64,000 bases of DNA from Syntrophotaleaceae bacterium (GTDB lineage Bacteria > Desulfobacterota > Desulfuromonadia > Desulfuromonadales > Syntrophotaleaceae). Below are positions 35,560-44,649 of the stretch, in pieces. Below the pieces are notes generated by a model. It worked only from the letters and a program-made list of their open reading frames with translations. It was not told the origin of the DNA and searched no databases. The position numbers and the translations under genes are program-made. The stretch covers positions 186,001-250,000 of the forward strand of contig JAWKQB010000002.1 of assembly GCA_041390365.1 (NCBI GenBank), written 5' to 3'. Each line of letters opens with the position of its first letter. Within the stretch, counting starts at the first letter, position 1.

Positions 35560-35817
35560 TTCCTGAAATCCTTTCCAGAGAAAAAAGCCGGGTCATCGTA
35601 TTTGGAGGCAAACCATGCTACCATAAAGGCTCTCCAGGTGTCAGCCGTAGAGAGCGGGTTGGGTGGAACAACCTGTAAAAGATTGTTGGATGCCAGATAG
35701 ATGTGCTAAAATCTCTGTTTTTGGAATTTTATGGCTACAAAGTTGCGCTGCCGCACCGGGCGCCCTTGACAGTCAAAGCGAAAAGCTGCGAACTGCGAAA
35801 GTTGATTAATAAACAAG
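35560..35817. other. divergent intergenic region upstream of the radical-SAM gene
   Basis: About 260 bp. A weak sigma-70 candidate on the plus strand is TTGTTG (35683-35688), 18 bp, TAAAAT (35707-35712). Nothing else is recognised. Confidence 0.35.
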
Positions 35818-38337
35818 ATGAGTCGCGACAACCTGCTTGGTTCAGTCAGCCGGCCTTCCCGCTATCTTGGGGGCGAGCTCGGCAGCATTCATAAAGATCT
35901 CACCGCCGTTGCCGTCACCTGTGCCCTCGCTTTCCCCGATGTTTATGAAGTGGGCATGAGTCATATCGGCCTTCCCGTGCTTTACCAGATCCTCAATCGA
36001 CTCGACTGGGTGGCGGCGGAACGGGTTTATGCGCCCTGGCCGGACATGGCCGAGCAGTTGAAAAACCGGAGTCTGCCCCTGGCCTCCCTGGAGTCGGAAC
36101 GCCCCCTTGGGGAGTTCGACATTGTCGGTTTCACCCTGCAGTATGAGCTTTCTTACAGCAATATACTCGGCATGCTGACTCTGGCCGGCATCCCCCTGCG
36201 GCGGGAGGACCGCGACGACAGGGCTCCTCTGATCGTGGTAGGCGGCCCTTGCGCCTTCAATCCCGAGCCTTTGGCCGATTTCATGGATTGCGCGGTGATA
36301 GGAGATGGGGAGGAAGTCATCGTTGAACTCTGCGCAGCGGTGCGTGCCTCCAGGGAAGCCGGTGAACCGAAAACGGTTCTGCTGAAACGTCTTGCAGCCA
36401 TTGAGGGGATCTACGTTCCGTCCCTTTACGAGTTTTGCTGGAACGCCGACGGCACAATTGCCGCTATCCGCTTTCGAGGCGAGGGTTCCGGCCGGGTGGT
36501 CCGGAGGGTGGTGCCCGACCTGGATGCCGCCGCCAGTCCGACCAGTCCCATCGTCCCTTTTATGAATACGGTGCACAACCGGGTGGCGGTGGAGATCGCC
36601 CGGGGCTGCACCCGGGGATGCCGATTCTGTCAGGCCGGTTTCATCTGCCGCCCGCTGAGGGAACGGAATCCGGACAGGATTGCCGGGATCATCGAGGAAT
36701 CTCTGGCCCGATCCGGCTATGAAGAGGTGTCCCTGCTCTCCCTGTCCACCGGAGATTACAGCTGCATTCAGCCGCTCCTGCAGAAACTGATGGAGCGCTA
36801 TCAGGAGGACCGGGTGGCGGTTTCCCTGCCCAGCCTCCGGGTCGGCTCCCTCACTCCCGCACTGATGGAGGAGATCAGAAAAGTCCGCAAGACCGGTTTC
36901 ACCCTCGCTCCGGAAGCGGGCAGCGAGCGTCTCCGCCTGCTGATCAACAAGGGCATCGCCGAGGAGGATCTGCTGGAGTCGGCGCGGCACGCCTTTGCGC
37001 TCGGCTGGCGTCTTATCAAGCTCTATTTCATGATCGGACTGCCGACGGAGACGGACGCCGATCTGGAAGCCATCGTCGATCTGGCCGCCCGGGTGAAGCG
37101 GGTCGGCAAGGGGACAGCGGGCGGTGCCGACGTGAATGTCGCAGTTTCGACCCTGGTGCCCAAGCCGCACACGCCCTTTCAGTGGGAGCGGCAGATCGGC
37201 ATAGAGGAAACTCTCGCCCGCCAGGATTTTCTTCGCCGGGGTCTCCGCACGCGCAAGCTGCGCCTGAAGTGGCATGAGGCCCAACTGTCCTTCATGGAAG
37301 GGGTCTTCGCCCGCGGCGACCGGCGGCTGGGCCGGGTGCTGGAGCGGGCGGTGGAGCTCGGCTGCCGTTTCGACGGCTGGCGCGACCATTTCCGTTTCGA
37401 TCTCTGGCAGCAGGCTTTTGCCGATTGCGGCCTCGATCCCGCCTGGTATCTGCGGGAACGCAGGGAAGACGAAATTCTGCCCTGGGACCCTGTCGATGCC
37501 AGATTGTCCCGCGAATTTCTGCTGGGCGAACGACATCGCGCCCGCAGTGGCGAATATACTGCGGATTGTCGCGACGGATCCTGCTGCAGCTGCGGCGCCT
37601 GTGATTTCGATCAGGTGCGGATCCGTCTCGCCGTGGAGGGTACCTCCGTCGAGCATATGCCGGGCAGGGACGGCAGGAAAAGCGACGAGGAGACGCCCTG
37701 CAAGGTGCGCCTGAGGGTGAGAAAAGCCGGGAGGGCCCGCTTCGTCGGACATCTGGAATTCATGACCCTGTTTCATCGGGCGGTCCGGCGGGCCAAAATT
37801 CCTGTCCGGTTTTCAGCCGGCTTCCATCCGGCCCCGCAGATCAGTTTTCCGGATGCTCTTCCCACGGGCATGGAGAGCGAGGCGGAGATCATCGATCTCA
37901 AGCTGTCTCATGACGTATCGGTCGAGGCCCTGGCGACCTCGCTCAATGCGGAACTGCCGGAAGGTTTTGCTGTCCTGGCTGCCGAGCAGATTCCGTGGAA
38001 AACACCATCGCCCTCCGTTTGTATCCGGGAAACGGTGTATCGACTGAACCTGGAGAAAAATTTTCCCGCCGATCTTAAGGAGCGTATCGAGGGCTTCCTC
38101 AAAGCGGATCGGGTACCGGTTGCAAGACATAAAAAAGGCCGTGAAGAGACTGTGGACCTGCGGGCGGGGGTATCGGATCTGCGGCTGACCGACAAGGTGT
38201 TGGAAATGGTCGTCACGGGAGGCAATCCGGTTCTGTTGGCGGCTCACCTGCTCGGCCTTCCCCCCGGGCAGGGTCTTTCGACAGAGCTGAAGTTGTCCAA
38301 GGTGGATGTGCGGCTGGGCGAGTCAGAAGAGGCCTGA
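35818..38337 (+). CDS. Radical SAM protein fused to DUF2344 (TIGR03960/TIGR03936 type)
   Basis: 839 residues. The N-terminal part resembles the B12-binding-like region of large radical-SAM proteins (FPDVYEVGMSHIGLPVLYQI, VVGGPCAFNPEP). The radical-SAM cluster is ARGCTRGCRFCQAGFICRP (CxxxCxxC). A Cys-rich segment DGSCCSCGACDF follows and then a DUF2344 domain (KAGRARFVGHLEFMTLFHRA). The natural substrate is unproven; the family sits next to rng, rplU and rpmA in many bacteria, suggesting a ribosome or RNA link. The ribosome site before ATG 35818 is weak. First gene of the conserved housekeeping run. Confidence 0.9.
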   Translation: MSRDNLLGSVSRPSRYLGGELGSIHKDLTAVAVTCALAFPDVYEVGMSHIGLPVLYQILNRLDWVAAERVYAPWPDMAEQLKNRSLPLASLESERPLGEFDIVGFTLQYELSYSNILGMLTLAGIPLRREDRDDRAPLIVVGGPCAFNPEPLADFMDCAVIGDGEEVIVELCAAVRASREAGEPKTVLLKRLAAIEGIYVPSLYEFCWNADGTIAAIRFRGEGSGRVVRRVVPDLDAAASPTSPIVPFMNTVHNRVAVEIARGCTRGCRFCQAGFICRPLRERNPDRIAGIIEESLARSGYEEVSLLSLSTGDYSCIQPLLQKLMERYQEDRVAVSLPSLRVGSLTPALMEEIRKVRKTGFTLAPEAGSERLRLLINKGIAEEDLLESARHAFALGWRLIKLYFMIGLPTETDADLEAIVDLAARVKRVGKGTAGGADVNVAVSTLVPKPHTPFQWERQIGIEETLARQDFLRRGLRTRKLRLKWHEAQLSFMEGVFARGDRRLGRVLERAVELGCRFDGWRDHFRFDLWQQAFADCGLDPAWYLRERREDEILPWDPVDARLSREFLLGERHRARSGEYTADCRDGSCCSCGACDFDQVRIRLAVEGTSVEHMPGRDGRKSDEETPCKVRLRVRKAGRARFVGHLEFMTLFHRAVRRAKIPVRFSAGFHPAPQISFPDALPTGMESEAEIIDLKLSHDVSVEALATSLNAELPEGFAVLAAEQIPWKTPSPSVCIRETVYRLNLEKNFPADLKERIEGFLKADRVPVARHKKGREETVDLRAGVSDLRLTDKVLEMVVTGGNPVLLAAHLLGLPPGQGLSTELKLSKVDVRLGESEEA

Positions 38338-38420
38338 TAAGGAGCCGACAGAGAATTCTCTCCTCTGGCGCTTTTGAGATTATCCATTATTATCTGGTTA
38401 TCCGCTTGGCTCCTAAATTT

Positions 38421-38520
38421 ATTCGGGATCGCTATCGGTAGCGGTATCGGGATCGATAAAAGCTTTTTCGATACCGACTCCGACCCCGATGCCGACCTCG
38501 ACCCCGATAATCGACTACAT
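38421..38520. repeat. CGATACCGATA-type intergenic repeat upstream of rng
   Basis: Alternating short units such as TATCGGTAGCGGTATCGGGAT and, inverted, GATACCGACTCCGACCCCGA, around AAAAGCTTTTT. The two halves can fold on each other. Similar units occur at 40091-40166 and 53540-53562. Confidence 0.65.
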
Positions 38521-38557
38521 ATATTGGATATATAATTACATTTTCCATGGAGATCCT

Positions 38558-40066
38558 ATGTCCAAGGAACTGGTCATCAATACGACCTCGCATGAAACCC
38601 GGGTCGCCTTGCTGGAGAACGGTCATATCGCCGAACTCTACATCGAGCGGGTGCGGGAAAGAGGTGTCGTCGGCAATATCTACAAGGGTCGGGTGATCCG
38701 CGTCCTGCCCGGGATGCAGGCGGCTTTTGTCGATATCGGACTGGAAAAGGCGACATTTTTATATGTGGCCGATGTACTCGACGAGATGAAGGCCCTGGCC
38801 CGCTATATCGACGAGGGGGAAAGCGAGAATCTCGGCGAGGGTGAGGAGTCGGGACCTCCCGCCCTGCCGCCCATCGAGGACCTGCTGCAGGAAGGGCAGG
38901 AAATTCTGGTGCAGGTGGCCAAGGAGCCGATCGGCACCAAAGGGGCCCGCATTACCTCCCATATCTCCCTGCCGGGCCGGCATCTGGTCTACATGCCGAC
39001 CGTCGACCATGTGGGCATCTCCCGGCGGATCGAAAACGAAGGGGAAAAGGAACGGTTGCGGGCCCTGATCGAAAAGATCAAGCCCGACGGATCGGGCTTC
39101 ATCGTACGCACCGCCGCCGAGGGGAAGAGCGAGGATGACCTGCAGGCCGATATGGAATTTCTTTCCGGCCTATGGCAGGAGATCTGCGCTTTGAAGCGCC
39201 GGAATCCGGCTCCTTGCCTGATCTATTCCGATCTCGACGTGATCAGCAAGGTGCTGCGCGACATTCTGACCGAGGATGTGCGCCGTATCGTGGTGGACAG
39301 CAAGCGGGAGCACGACAAAATTCTCCGGTTCATCGAAACCTTCATGCCGAATCTCAATTTTACCCTGGAGCTGTACCAGGATCCGGAGCCGGTATTCGAC
39401 GCTTTCGGCCTGGAGGTGGAGATCGCCAGGGCTCTCGGACGCAAGGTCTGGCTGAAGAGCGGGGGCTACATTATTATCGAGCAGACCGAAGCTCTTACGG
39501 CCATCGACGTCAATACCGGGCGCTTTGTCGGCAAGCACAACCTGGAGGATACCATCCTCAAAACCAATCTCGAGGCGGTCAAGGAGGTTGCCTTTCAGCT
39601 CCGGCTGCGCAATCTCGGCGGGCTGATCATCATCGATTTCATCGATATGGAAAAAGAGGCTCATCGGGAGAAGGTGCACTCGGCCTTCGAGGAGGCCCTG
39701 AAGAATGACCGGGCCAAGACCAACATCCTCAAGATTTCCGAACTCGGCCTTGTCGAGATGACCCGGAAGCGGGTACGTGAAAACCTGACCCGTACCCTCT
39801 GCGAACCGTGTCCCTACTGTGAGGGCAAGGGGTATGTGAAAAGCCGTGCCACAATGGTTTACGAAATTTTCCGGCAGCTTCGCCGGGAAATCGCTGTCCT
39901 GGCCGGCAAACAGGTGACGCTGCTGGTGCATCCCGACATCGCTTCCACCATCTGCGACGAGGAGCGGTGTGAAATCGACGACCTGGAGACCCGCTTCGAC
40001 AAGCAGATCGCCATCACCGCCCGGTTCGACTATCATATCGAGCAGTTCGATATCGTGGGGAGCTGA
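38558..40066 (+). CDS. rng: Ribonuclease G (RNase E/G family)
   Basis: 502 residues from ATG 38558 (MSKELVINTTSHETRVALLE, GGAG upstream). An S1 domain at about 38-130 (GRVIRVLPGMQAAFVDIGLE) is followed by the 5'-sensor and DNase I-like catalytic region: Asp in TAIDVNTGRFVG and IIIDFIDME, and the zinc link CEPCPYC. It processes rRNA and turns over mRNA endonucleolytically. It lacks the long C-terminal degradosome scaffold of RNase E. Location before rplU is the usual one in this lineage. Confidence 0.95.
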   Translation: MSKELVINTTSHETRVALLENGHIAELYIERVRERGVVGNIYKGRVIRVLPGMQAAFVDIGLEKATFLYVADVLDEMKALARYIDEGESENLGEGEESGPPALPPIEDLLQEGQEILVQVAKEPIGTKGARITSHISLPGRHLVYMPTVDHVGISRRIENEGEKERLRALIEKIKPDGSGFIVRTAAEGKSEDDLQADMEFLSGLWQEICALKRRNPAPCLIYSDLDVISKVLRDILTEDVRRIVVDSKREHDKILRFIETFMPNLNFTLELYQDPEPVFDAFGLEVEIARALGRKVWLKSGGYIIIEQTEALTAIDVNTGRFVGKHNLEDTILKTNLEAVKEVAFQLRLRNLGGLIIIDFIDMEKEAHREKVHSAFEEALKNDRAKTNILKISELGLVEMTRKRVRENLTRTLCEPCPYCEGKGYVKSRATMVYEIFRQLRREIAVLAGKQVTLLVHPDIASTICDEERCEIDDLETRFDKQIAITARFDYHIEQFDIVGS

Positions 40067-40090
40067 ACCGGCCTCACTCGTTGTCAGTGA

Positions 40091-40166
40091 AGCGGCAGCG
40101 GAACGGTAATCGTTGTCGTAATCGTAATCGGCATTGACGGTATTTTGATTACGATTACAAGAAGCT
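40091..40166. repeat. GTAATCGTAATCG-type intergenic repeat
   Basis: Tandem GTAATCGTTGTCGTAATCG units followed by an inverted GATTACGATTACAA block, between rng and rplU. Related in style to the repeat at 38421-38520. Confidence 0.6.
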
Positions 40167-40185
40167 TCAAGCCGGTACTTTTCCC

Positions 40186-40214
40186 TTGACAGGGGCCGGG
40201 GGCAGGACTATAGT
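40186..40214 (+). promoter_or_regulatory. sigma-70 promoter of rplU-rpmA
   Basis: TTGACA (40186-40191), 17 bp, TATAGT (40209-40214); near-consensus, 45 bp upstream of the rplU start. Confidence 0.88.
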
Positions 40215-40259
40215 GCCCGTTCGTCAAAAAGAATTTTTTCGAGAGTGAGGTGAATGCGG

Positions 40260-40568
40260 ATGTACGCGGTGATCAAGACCGGAGGGAAACAATACAAAGT
40301 TTCCGAAGGCGACCTGTTGAAGGTCGAGAAAATCGAAGGCGCAGTGGGCGACACTGTTGAGCTGAACGAAGTCCTCATGGTCGGCGGAGAAGAGGTAAAA
40401 ATCGGAACACCTCTATTGCCTGGAGCGAAAGTCACGGCGCGGATCGAACAGCAGACCAAGGACAAAAAGGTTCTGGTGTTCCACGCCAAGCGGCGCAAAG
40501 GCTATCGCAAGACTTACGGACACCGTCAGCCCATCACTCGCCTGAAGATTACAGGCATCGAGGCCTAA
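40260..40568 (+). CDS. rplU: 50S ribosomal protein L21
   Basis: 102 residues, MYAVIKTGGKQYKVSEGDLL to RQPITRLKITGIEA, full length for the family. It binds 23S rRNA domain VI region in the large subunit. I chose ATG 40260 over 40254 because GAGG is at better distance and the family begins MYAV. Followed by rpmA, as in nearly all bacteria. Confidence 0.96.
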   Translation: MYAVIKTGGKQYKVSEGDLLKVEKIEGAVGDTVELNEVLMVGGEEVKIGTPLLPGAKVTARIEQQTKDKKVLVFHAKRRKGYRKTYGHRQPITRLKITGIEA

Positions 40569-40631
40569 AAGGCTTTCTGTCCGGAAGGATTCCTTCCCGA
40601 ATCGGAAACTGGTTAAAAAGGAGGTTTTCTC

Positions 40632-40886
40632 ATGGCTCACAAGAAAGCCGGTGGCAGTTCAAAGAACGGCCGCGACAGCGCGGGTAAACGCCTCGGCGTC
40701 AAGCGCTTCGGCGGCCAGCAGGTGACGGCAGGATCGATCCTGGTCCGCCAGCGCGGCACCACCATCCACCCCGGCTCCAACGTCGGCTGCGGCAAGGACT
40801 ACACGCTGTATGCTTTGATCGACGGGGTGGTGAAATTCGAACGCAAGGGCAAGGACAAGAAAAAGGTCAGCGTCTTCGCCGCCTGA
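40632..40886 (+). CDS. rpmA: 50S ribosomal protein L27
   Basis: 84 residues, MAHKKAGGSSKNGRDSAGKR with the conserved N-terminal tail that reaches the peptidyl-transferase centre, and no N-terminal extension needing cleavage. AAGGAGG before the ATG. Cotranscribed with rplU and ended by the terminator at 40911. Confidence 0.97.
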   Translation: MAHKKAGGSSKNGRDSAGKRLGVKRFGGQQVTAGSILVRQRGTTIHPGSNVGCGKDYTLYALIDGVVKFERKGKDKKKVSVFAA

Positions 40887-40910
40887 TGCAGCCCTGTATC
40901 GGTTAAGGAA

Positions 40911-40947
40911 AAAGCCCGAGGTCCGGTGAGGAACGTCGGGCTTTTTT
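40911..40947 (+). terminator. terminator after rpmA
   Basis: AAAGCCCGA (40911-40919) pairs with TCGGGCTTT (40936-40944), followed by Ts. Confidence 0.85.
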
Positions 40948-40964
40948 CGTGGGATTGTTGGTTA

Positions 40965-41002
40965 TAAGTTCTATGGGACCCATGGGTCTCATGGGGCCTA
41001 TG
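40965..41002 (+). repeat. short ATGGGACCC-type repeat before obgE
   Basis: Four near-copies of CCTATGGG/CTCATGGGG in 38 bp, placed where the obgE promoter and leader should be. It may be replication slippage or a protein-binding site. Confidence 0.4.
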
Positions 41003-41013
41003 GAAAAGCAGTC

Positions 41014-42060
41014 ATGCAATTCATCGACGAAGTCAAAATTCACGTCAAGGCCGGAGATGGCGGCCGCGGATGCCTGTCTTTCCGCAGGGAAAAATTCATT
41101 CCCAAAGGCGGCCCGGACGGCGGCGACGGCGGCAATGGTGGAGATGTCGTTTTCCGTGTGGACGAAGGCCTGGGGACGCTCCTCGACCTGCGCTACAAGG
41201 TTCATTACAAGGCCGAGCGCGGTGTTCACGGCATGGGCAAGAACCGCCACGGGAAAAACGGCCAGGACCTGGAGATCCGGGTTCCGCCCGGGGTGCTGGT
41301 CTATGACGGAGAGAGCGGAGAGCTGCTGGCTGATCTGAAGGAACGTGACGAGCGGTTCGTCGCGGCCAAAGGCGGCCTGGGGGGGCGGGGCAACGCCCGC
41401 TTCGCCACAAGCACCAATCGTGCTCCCCGGCATGTGCAGCCCGGTCTGCCCGGCGACGAACGCTGGCTGCGCCTGGAGCTGAAGCTGCTGGCCGACGTCG
41501 GCCTGGTCGGCATGCCCAACGCCGGCAAGTCGACGCTGATCGCGGCAGTGTCCGCGGCCCGTCCCAAAATCGCCGACTATCCCTTCACCACCCTGGTTCC
41601 GAACCTGGGGGTGGTGCGCTACGGCAGTTTCCAGAGTTTCGTCATGGCCGACATCCCCGGGCTGATTGAAGGGGCCAGCGAAGGTCACGGCCTCGGCACC
41701 CGCTTCCTGCGCCACGTCGAACGGACCGATCTGTTCCTGCATCTGGTGGATCTGTCCGATCTGCAGCCGCTGGCCGCGGTGGAGCAGTTCGACGCCATCA
41801 ACCAGGAGCTGGAGAAGTTCAATCCCCGGCTGCTGGAAAAACCCCAACTGGTGGTGCTGAGCAAGGCCGACATCACCGAGGTGCGGGACGGCATTCCGGA
41901 GGTTCGCAGGATCTTCGAACAGCGGGGCTACCGCACCCTGGCAATTTCCGCGGTGACAGGTGAAGGGATCGGCGATCTGGTCGCCACCGTCGGGGGGGAG
42001 CTGGAACGGTTGCGGCGCAAGGACGAGCCCGGCGTGGATGTAAATATCCCGGTAAAATGA
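41014..42060 (+). CDS. obgE: GTPase Obg/CgtA
   Basis: 348 residues. The Gly-rich Obg fold covers about 1-158 (AGDGGRGCLSFRREKFIPKG, GGDGGNGGD). The G domain follows: G1 GMPNAGKST, G3 DIPGLIEGA, G4 VVLSKADI. It lacks the long C-terminal OCT extension. It is a ribosome-assembly GTPase that also senses energy state. The ribosome site before ATG 41014 is weak (GGAAAAGC). Confidence 0.96.
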   Translation: MQFIDEVKIHVKAGDGGRGCLSFRREKFIPKGGPDGGDGGNGGDVVFRVDEGLGTLLDLRYKVHYKAERGVHGMGKNRHGKNGQDLEIRVPPGVLVYDGESGELLADLKERDERFVAAKGGLGGRGNARFATSTNRAPRHVQPGLPGDERWLRLELKLLADVGLVGMPNAGKSTLIAAVSAARPKIADYPFTTLVPNLGVVRYGSFQSFVMADIPGLIEGASEGHGLGTRFLRHVERTDLFLHLVDLSDLQPLAAVEQFDAINQELEKFNPRLLEKPQLVVLSKADITEVRDGIPEVRRIFEQRGYRTLAISAVTGEGIGDLVATVGGELERLRRKDEPGVDVNIPVK

Positions 42061-42118
42061 AAAAACTCTGGCGGCGACCGGACTGACCCGACTGATCGGT
42101 CTCGGTCGCCGGTCCTGC

Positions 42119-42147
42119 TTGACAGCTGTTGGGGCCAAAGGTACAAT
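42119..42147 (+). promoter_or_regulatory. sigma-70 promoter of proBA
   Basis: TTGACA (42119-42124), 17 bp, TACAAT (42142-42147), 57 bp upstream of the proB start. Confidence 0.85.
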
Positions 42148-42203
42148 CTGGCCGGTTTTTTTTTGAAATTACAGATAGTTATTCCCAAGTTCGGATCCGG
42201 GTC

Positions 42204-43325
42204 ATGCGCAAAGAGCTTGTCTCTCAAATCAGGCGGGTGGTGGTCAAGGTCGGCAGCGGGGTTATTTTCGGCGGTAACGGCGTCGACGAGTCCGTTATCA
42301 AAGGTATCTCCACCGATATCTGCGAGCTGGTCAGGCAGGGCTACGAAGTGCTGCTGGTCACCAGCGGGGCCGTTGCCACCGGCAAGGGGGATCTTGGCAT
42401 TGTGGGTCGGCCGCCGACAATTCCCCTCAAGCAGGCGGCTGCGGCCATAGGGCAAAGCAGGCTGATGCGCTATTACAAGGACGCTTTTCGGGAGCACAAC
42501 CGCGTGGTCGCTCAGATTCTGCTGACCCGCGACGATCTGGCCAACCGGCGCCGGTTCCTGAACGCCCGCAATACCCTGATGACCCTGCTCGAATACGGCG
42601 TTACCCCCATCATCAACGAAAATGATACCGTTGTGGTGGACGAGATCCGTTTCGGCGACAACGACAATCTCTCGGCGCTGGTCACCAGCCTGGCCGAAGC
42701 CGACCTGCTGGTCATCCTGTCCGATGTCGACGGCCTGTTTGACAGCAATCCCAAAAAGAATTCCGCAGCCCGGCTGATTCCGCTGGTCGAGCAGATCACC
42801 TCCGAAATCGAAGCGATGGCCGGAGGAGCCGGGTCAGATGTCGGGACCGGAGGCATGTCCACCAAGATCGAGGCTGCCAAGAGAGCGACCCTCTATGGCG
42901 TCGGCACGGTGATCGTCAACGGCCGGCTTCCCGGCGTGCTGCCCAGGATATTGGCTGGGGAGGAGGTCGGCACCTGGTTCCGCGCCGTTCCCGACCGGCT
43001 TAAGGCTCGCAAGCACTGGATCGCCTTCACCAAAAAGACCCGCGGGGTGCTGTATGTCGACGACGGGGCGCGGCGGGCTCTGCTAGAAAAGGGGAAGAGC
43101 CTGCTGCCGAGGGGGGTGGCCAGGATCGAGGGGCCCTTCGACCGGGGGGATGCAGTGCGCATCTGCGATCTCGAGGGACATGAGCTGGCCAGGGGGGTCA
43201 TCGGCTATTCGCGGCAGGAACTGGCACTGATCATCGGGCGCAAGTCCTCTGAAATCGAACAGGTCCTGGGCTATAAATATGGAGACGAAGTCGTGCACCG
43301 GGACAACCTGGTGCTGACGCAATAA
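42204..43325 (+). CDS. proB: Glutamate 5-kinase
   Basis: 373 residues from ATG 42204 (MRKELVSQIRRVVVKVGSGV); a longer in-frame start adds 25 residues overlapping the promoter. Amino-acid kinase domain about 1-260 (VTSGAVATGKGDLG, NENDTVVVDEIRFGDND, GVGT) and a C-terminal PUA domain about 280-370 (GVLYVDDGARRALLEKGKSL). Phosphorylates glutamate in proline synthesis, normally feedback-inhibited by proline. Next gene is proA. Confidence 0.95.
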   Translation: MRKELVSQIRRVVVKVGSGVIFGGNGVDESVIKGISTDICELVRQGYEVLLVTSGAVATGKGDLGIVGRPPTIPLKQAAAAIGQSRLMRYYKDAFREHNRVVAQILLTRDDLANRRRFLNARNTLMTLLEYGVTPIINENDTVVVDEIRFGDNDNLSALVTSLAEADLLVILSDVDGLFDSNPKKNSAARLIPLVEQITSEIEAMAGGAGSDVGTGGMSTKIEAAKRATLYGVGTVIVNGRLPGVLPRILAGEEVGTWFRAVPDRLKARKHWIAFTKKTRGVLYVDDGARRALLEKGKSLLPRGVARIEGPFDRGDAVRICDLEGHELARGVIGYSRQELALIIGRKSSEIEQVLGYKYGDEVVHRDNLVLTQ

Positions 43326-43371
43326 CGCCGGACCGATCCCTGACCGGCGATCAAGTTGCAAGGAGAAGACG

Positions 43372-44628
43372 ATGAGCATTCGCGATCAGGTCGTGACTCT
43401 GGCCCGGGAAGCCAAGGACGCCACCCGGATTCTGGCCAACCTTTCTTCAAACGTGAAGAACGACATGCTGCGGCGCATGGCCGCCGGTCTGGAGACGGCA
43501 GTGCCCGCCCTGATCGAGGCCAACGAAAAGGACCTGCAGCGCGCCCGGGAAAAAGGGCTGTCTGTGGCGATGATCGACCGGCTGGTGCTGAACGAGGAGC
43601 GCATTAGGGCCATGGCTGGCGGGCTGCGGGAGGTGGCGGAACTGCCTGATCCGGTTGGCGAAATCACCGGCATGTGGCGGCGGCCCAGCGGCATTCAGGT
43701 CGGGCGCATGCGCATTCCCCTGGGAGTGATCGGTATCGTCTACGAATCGCGCCCCAACGTCACCGCCGATGCCGCCGCCCTCTGCCTGAAAAGCGGCAAT
43801 GCGGTCATCCTGCGTGGCGGTTCCGAAGCGATCAACTCCAATCTTGCCATCGGCGCCGTTCTGAAAAAGGAGCTGCTGGCCCTCGGCCTGCCCTCCGGCT
43901 CCCTGCAGGTGGTGCCGACCACCGACCGGGAAGCGATCACCGAACTGCTCAAGCTCGAAGATTACATCGATCTGATCATCCCCCGCGGCGGCGAAGGGCT
44001 GATCCGCTTTGTCAGCGAAAACTCACGCATCCCGGTGATCAAGCATTACAAGGGGGTCTGTCACACCTTCGTCGACGCCAGCGCCGACTACGAAATGGCC
44101 GAAAGAATCTGCATCAACGCCAAGGTGCAGCGCCCGGGGGTCTGCAACGCCATGGAAACGCTGCTCATCCACAAGGATATCGCCGAGACCTTCGTGCCGT
44201 TCATCGCCGCCTCCCTCAAGGCGAAGGGGGTCGAGCTGCGCGGCTGCTCGGTGACCCGCGAATTCGCTCCGGAAGTCAAACCGGCTACCGACGAGGACTG
44301 GGAGGCCGAATATCTCGATCTGATCCTGGCGGTGCGGGTGGTGGACGATCTGGACCAGGCGATCGAGCACATCCGCCGCTACGGCTCGCTGCACACCGAG
44401 GTCATCATCACCCAGGACTACCCCAATTCGCAGCGCTTTCTGCGCGAGGTCAATTCCAGCGTGGTCATGGTCAACGCCTCCTCCCGCTTTTCCGACGGGC
44501 AGCAGTTCGGCCTGGGCGCGGAGATCGGCATCTCCACCACCAAACTGCACTCCTTCGGTCCCATGGGGCTGGAGGATCTGACCACCCGCAAGTTCGTCGT
44601 CCTTGGCGACGGCCAGATCCGGCAGTAG
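43372..44628 (+). CDS. proA: Gamma-glutamyl phosphate reductase
   Basis: 418 residues, aldehyde-dehydrogenase fold. Landmarks: PLGVIGIVYESRPNVTADAA, the nucleophile region VQRPGVCNAMET (Cys) and TEVIITQDY, then GLGAEIGIST. It reduces glutamyl phosphate to the semialdehyde with NADPH, following ProB. AGGAGAAG before the ATG. The local proline-synthesis genes contrast with the proline dehydrogenase at 12.9 kb. Confidence 0.96.
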   Translation: MSIRDQVVTLAREAKDATRILANLSSNVKNDMLRRMAAGLETAVPALIEANEKDLQRAREKGLSVAMIDRLVLNEERIRAMAGGLREVAELPDPVGEITGMWRRPSGIQVGRMRIPLGVIGIVYESRPNVTADAAALCLKSGNAVILRGGSEAINSNLAIGAVLKKELLALGLPSGSLQVVPTTDREAITELLKLEDYIDLIIPRGGEGLIRFVSENSRIPVIKHYKGVCHTFVDASADYEMAERICINAKVQRPGVCNAMETLLIHKDIAETFVPFIAASLKAKGVELRGCSVTREFAPEVKPATDEDWEAEYLDLILAVRVVDDLDQAIEHIRRYGSLHTEVIITQDYPNSQRFLREVNSSVVMVNASSRFSDGQQFGLGAEIGISTTKLHSFGPMGLEDLTTRKFVVLGDGQIRQ

Positions 44629-44649
44629 CGACGACGGCACGGAGCGGCC

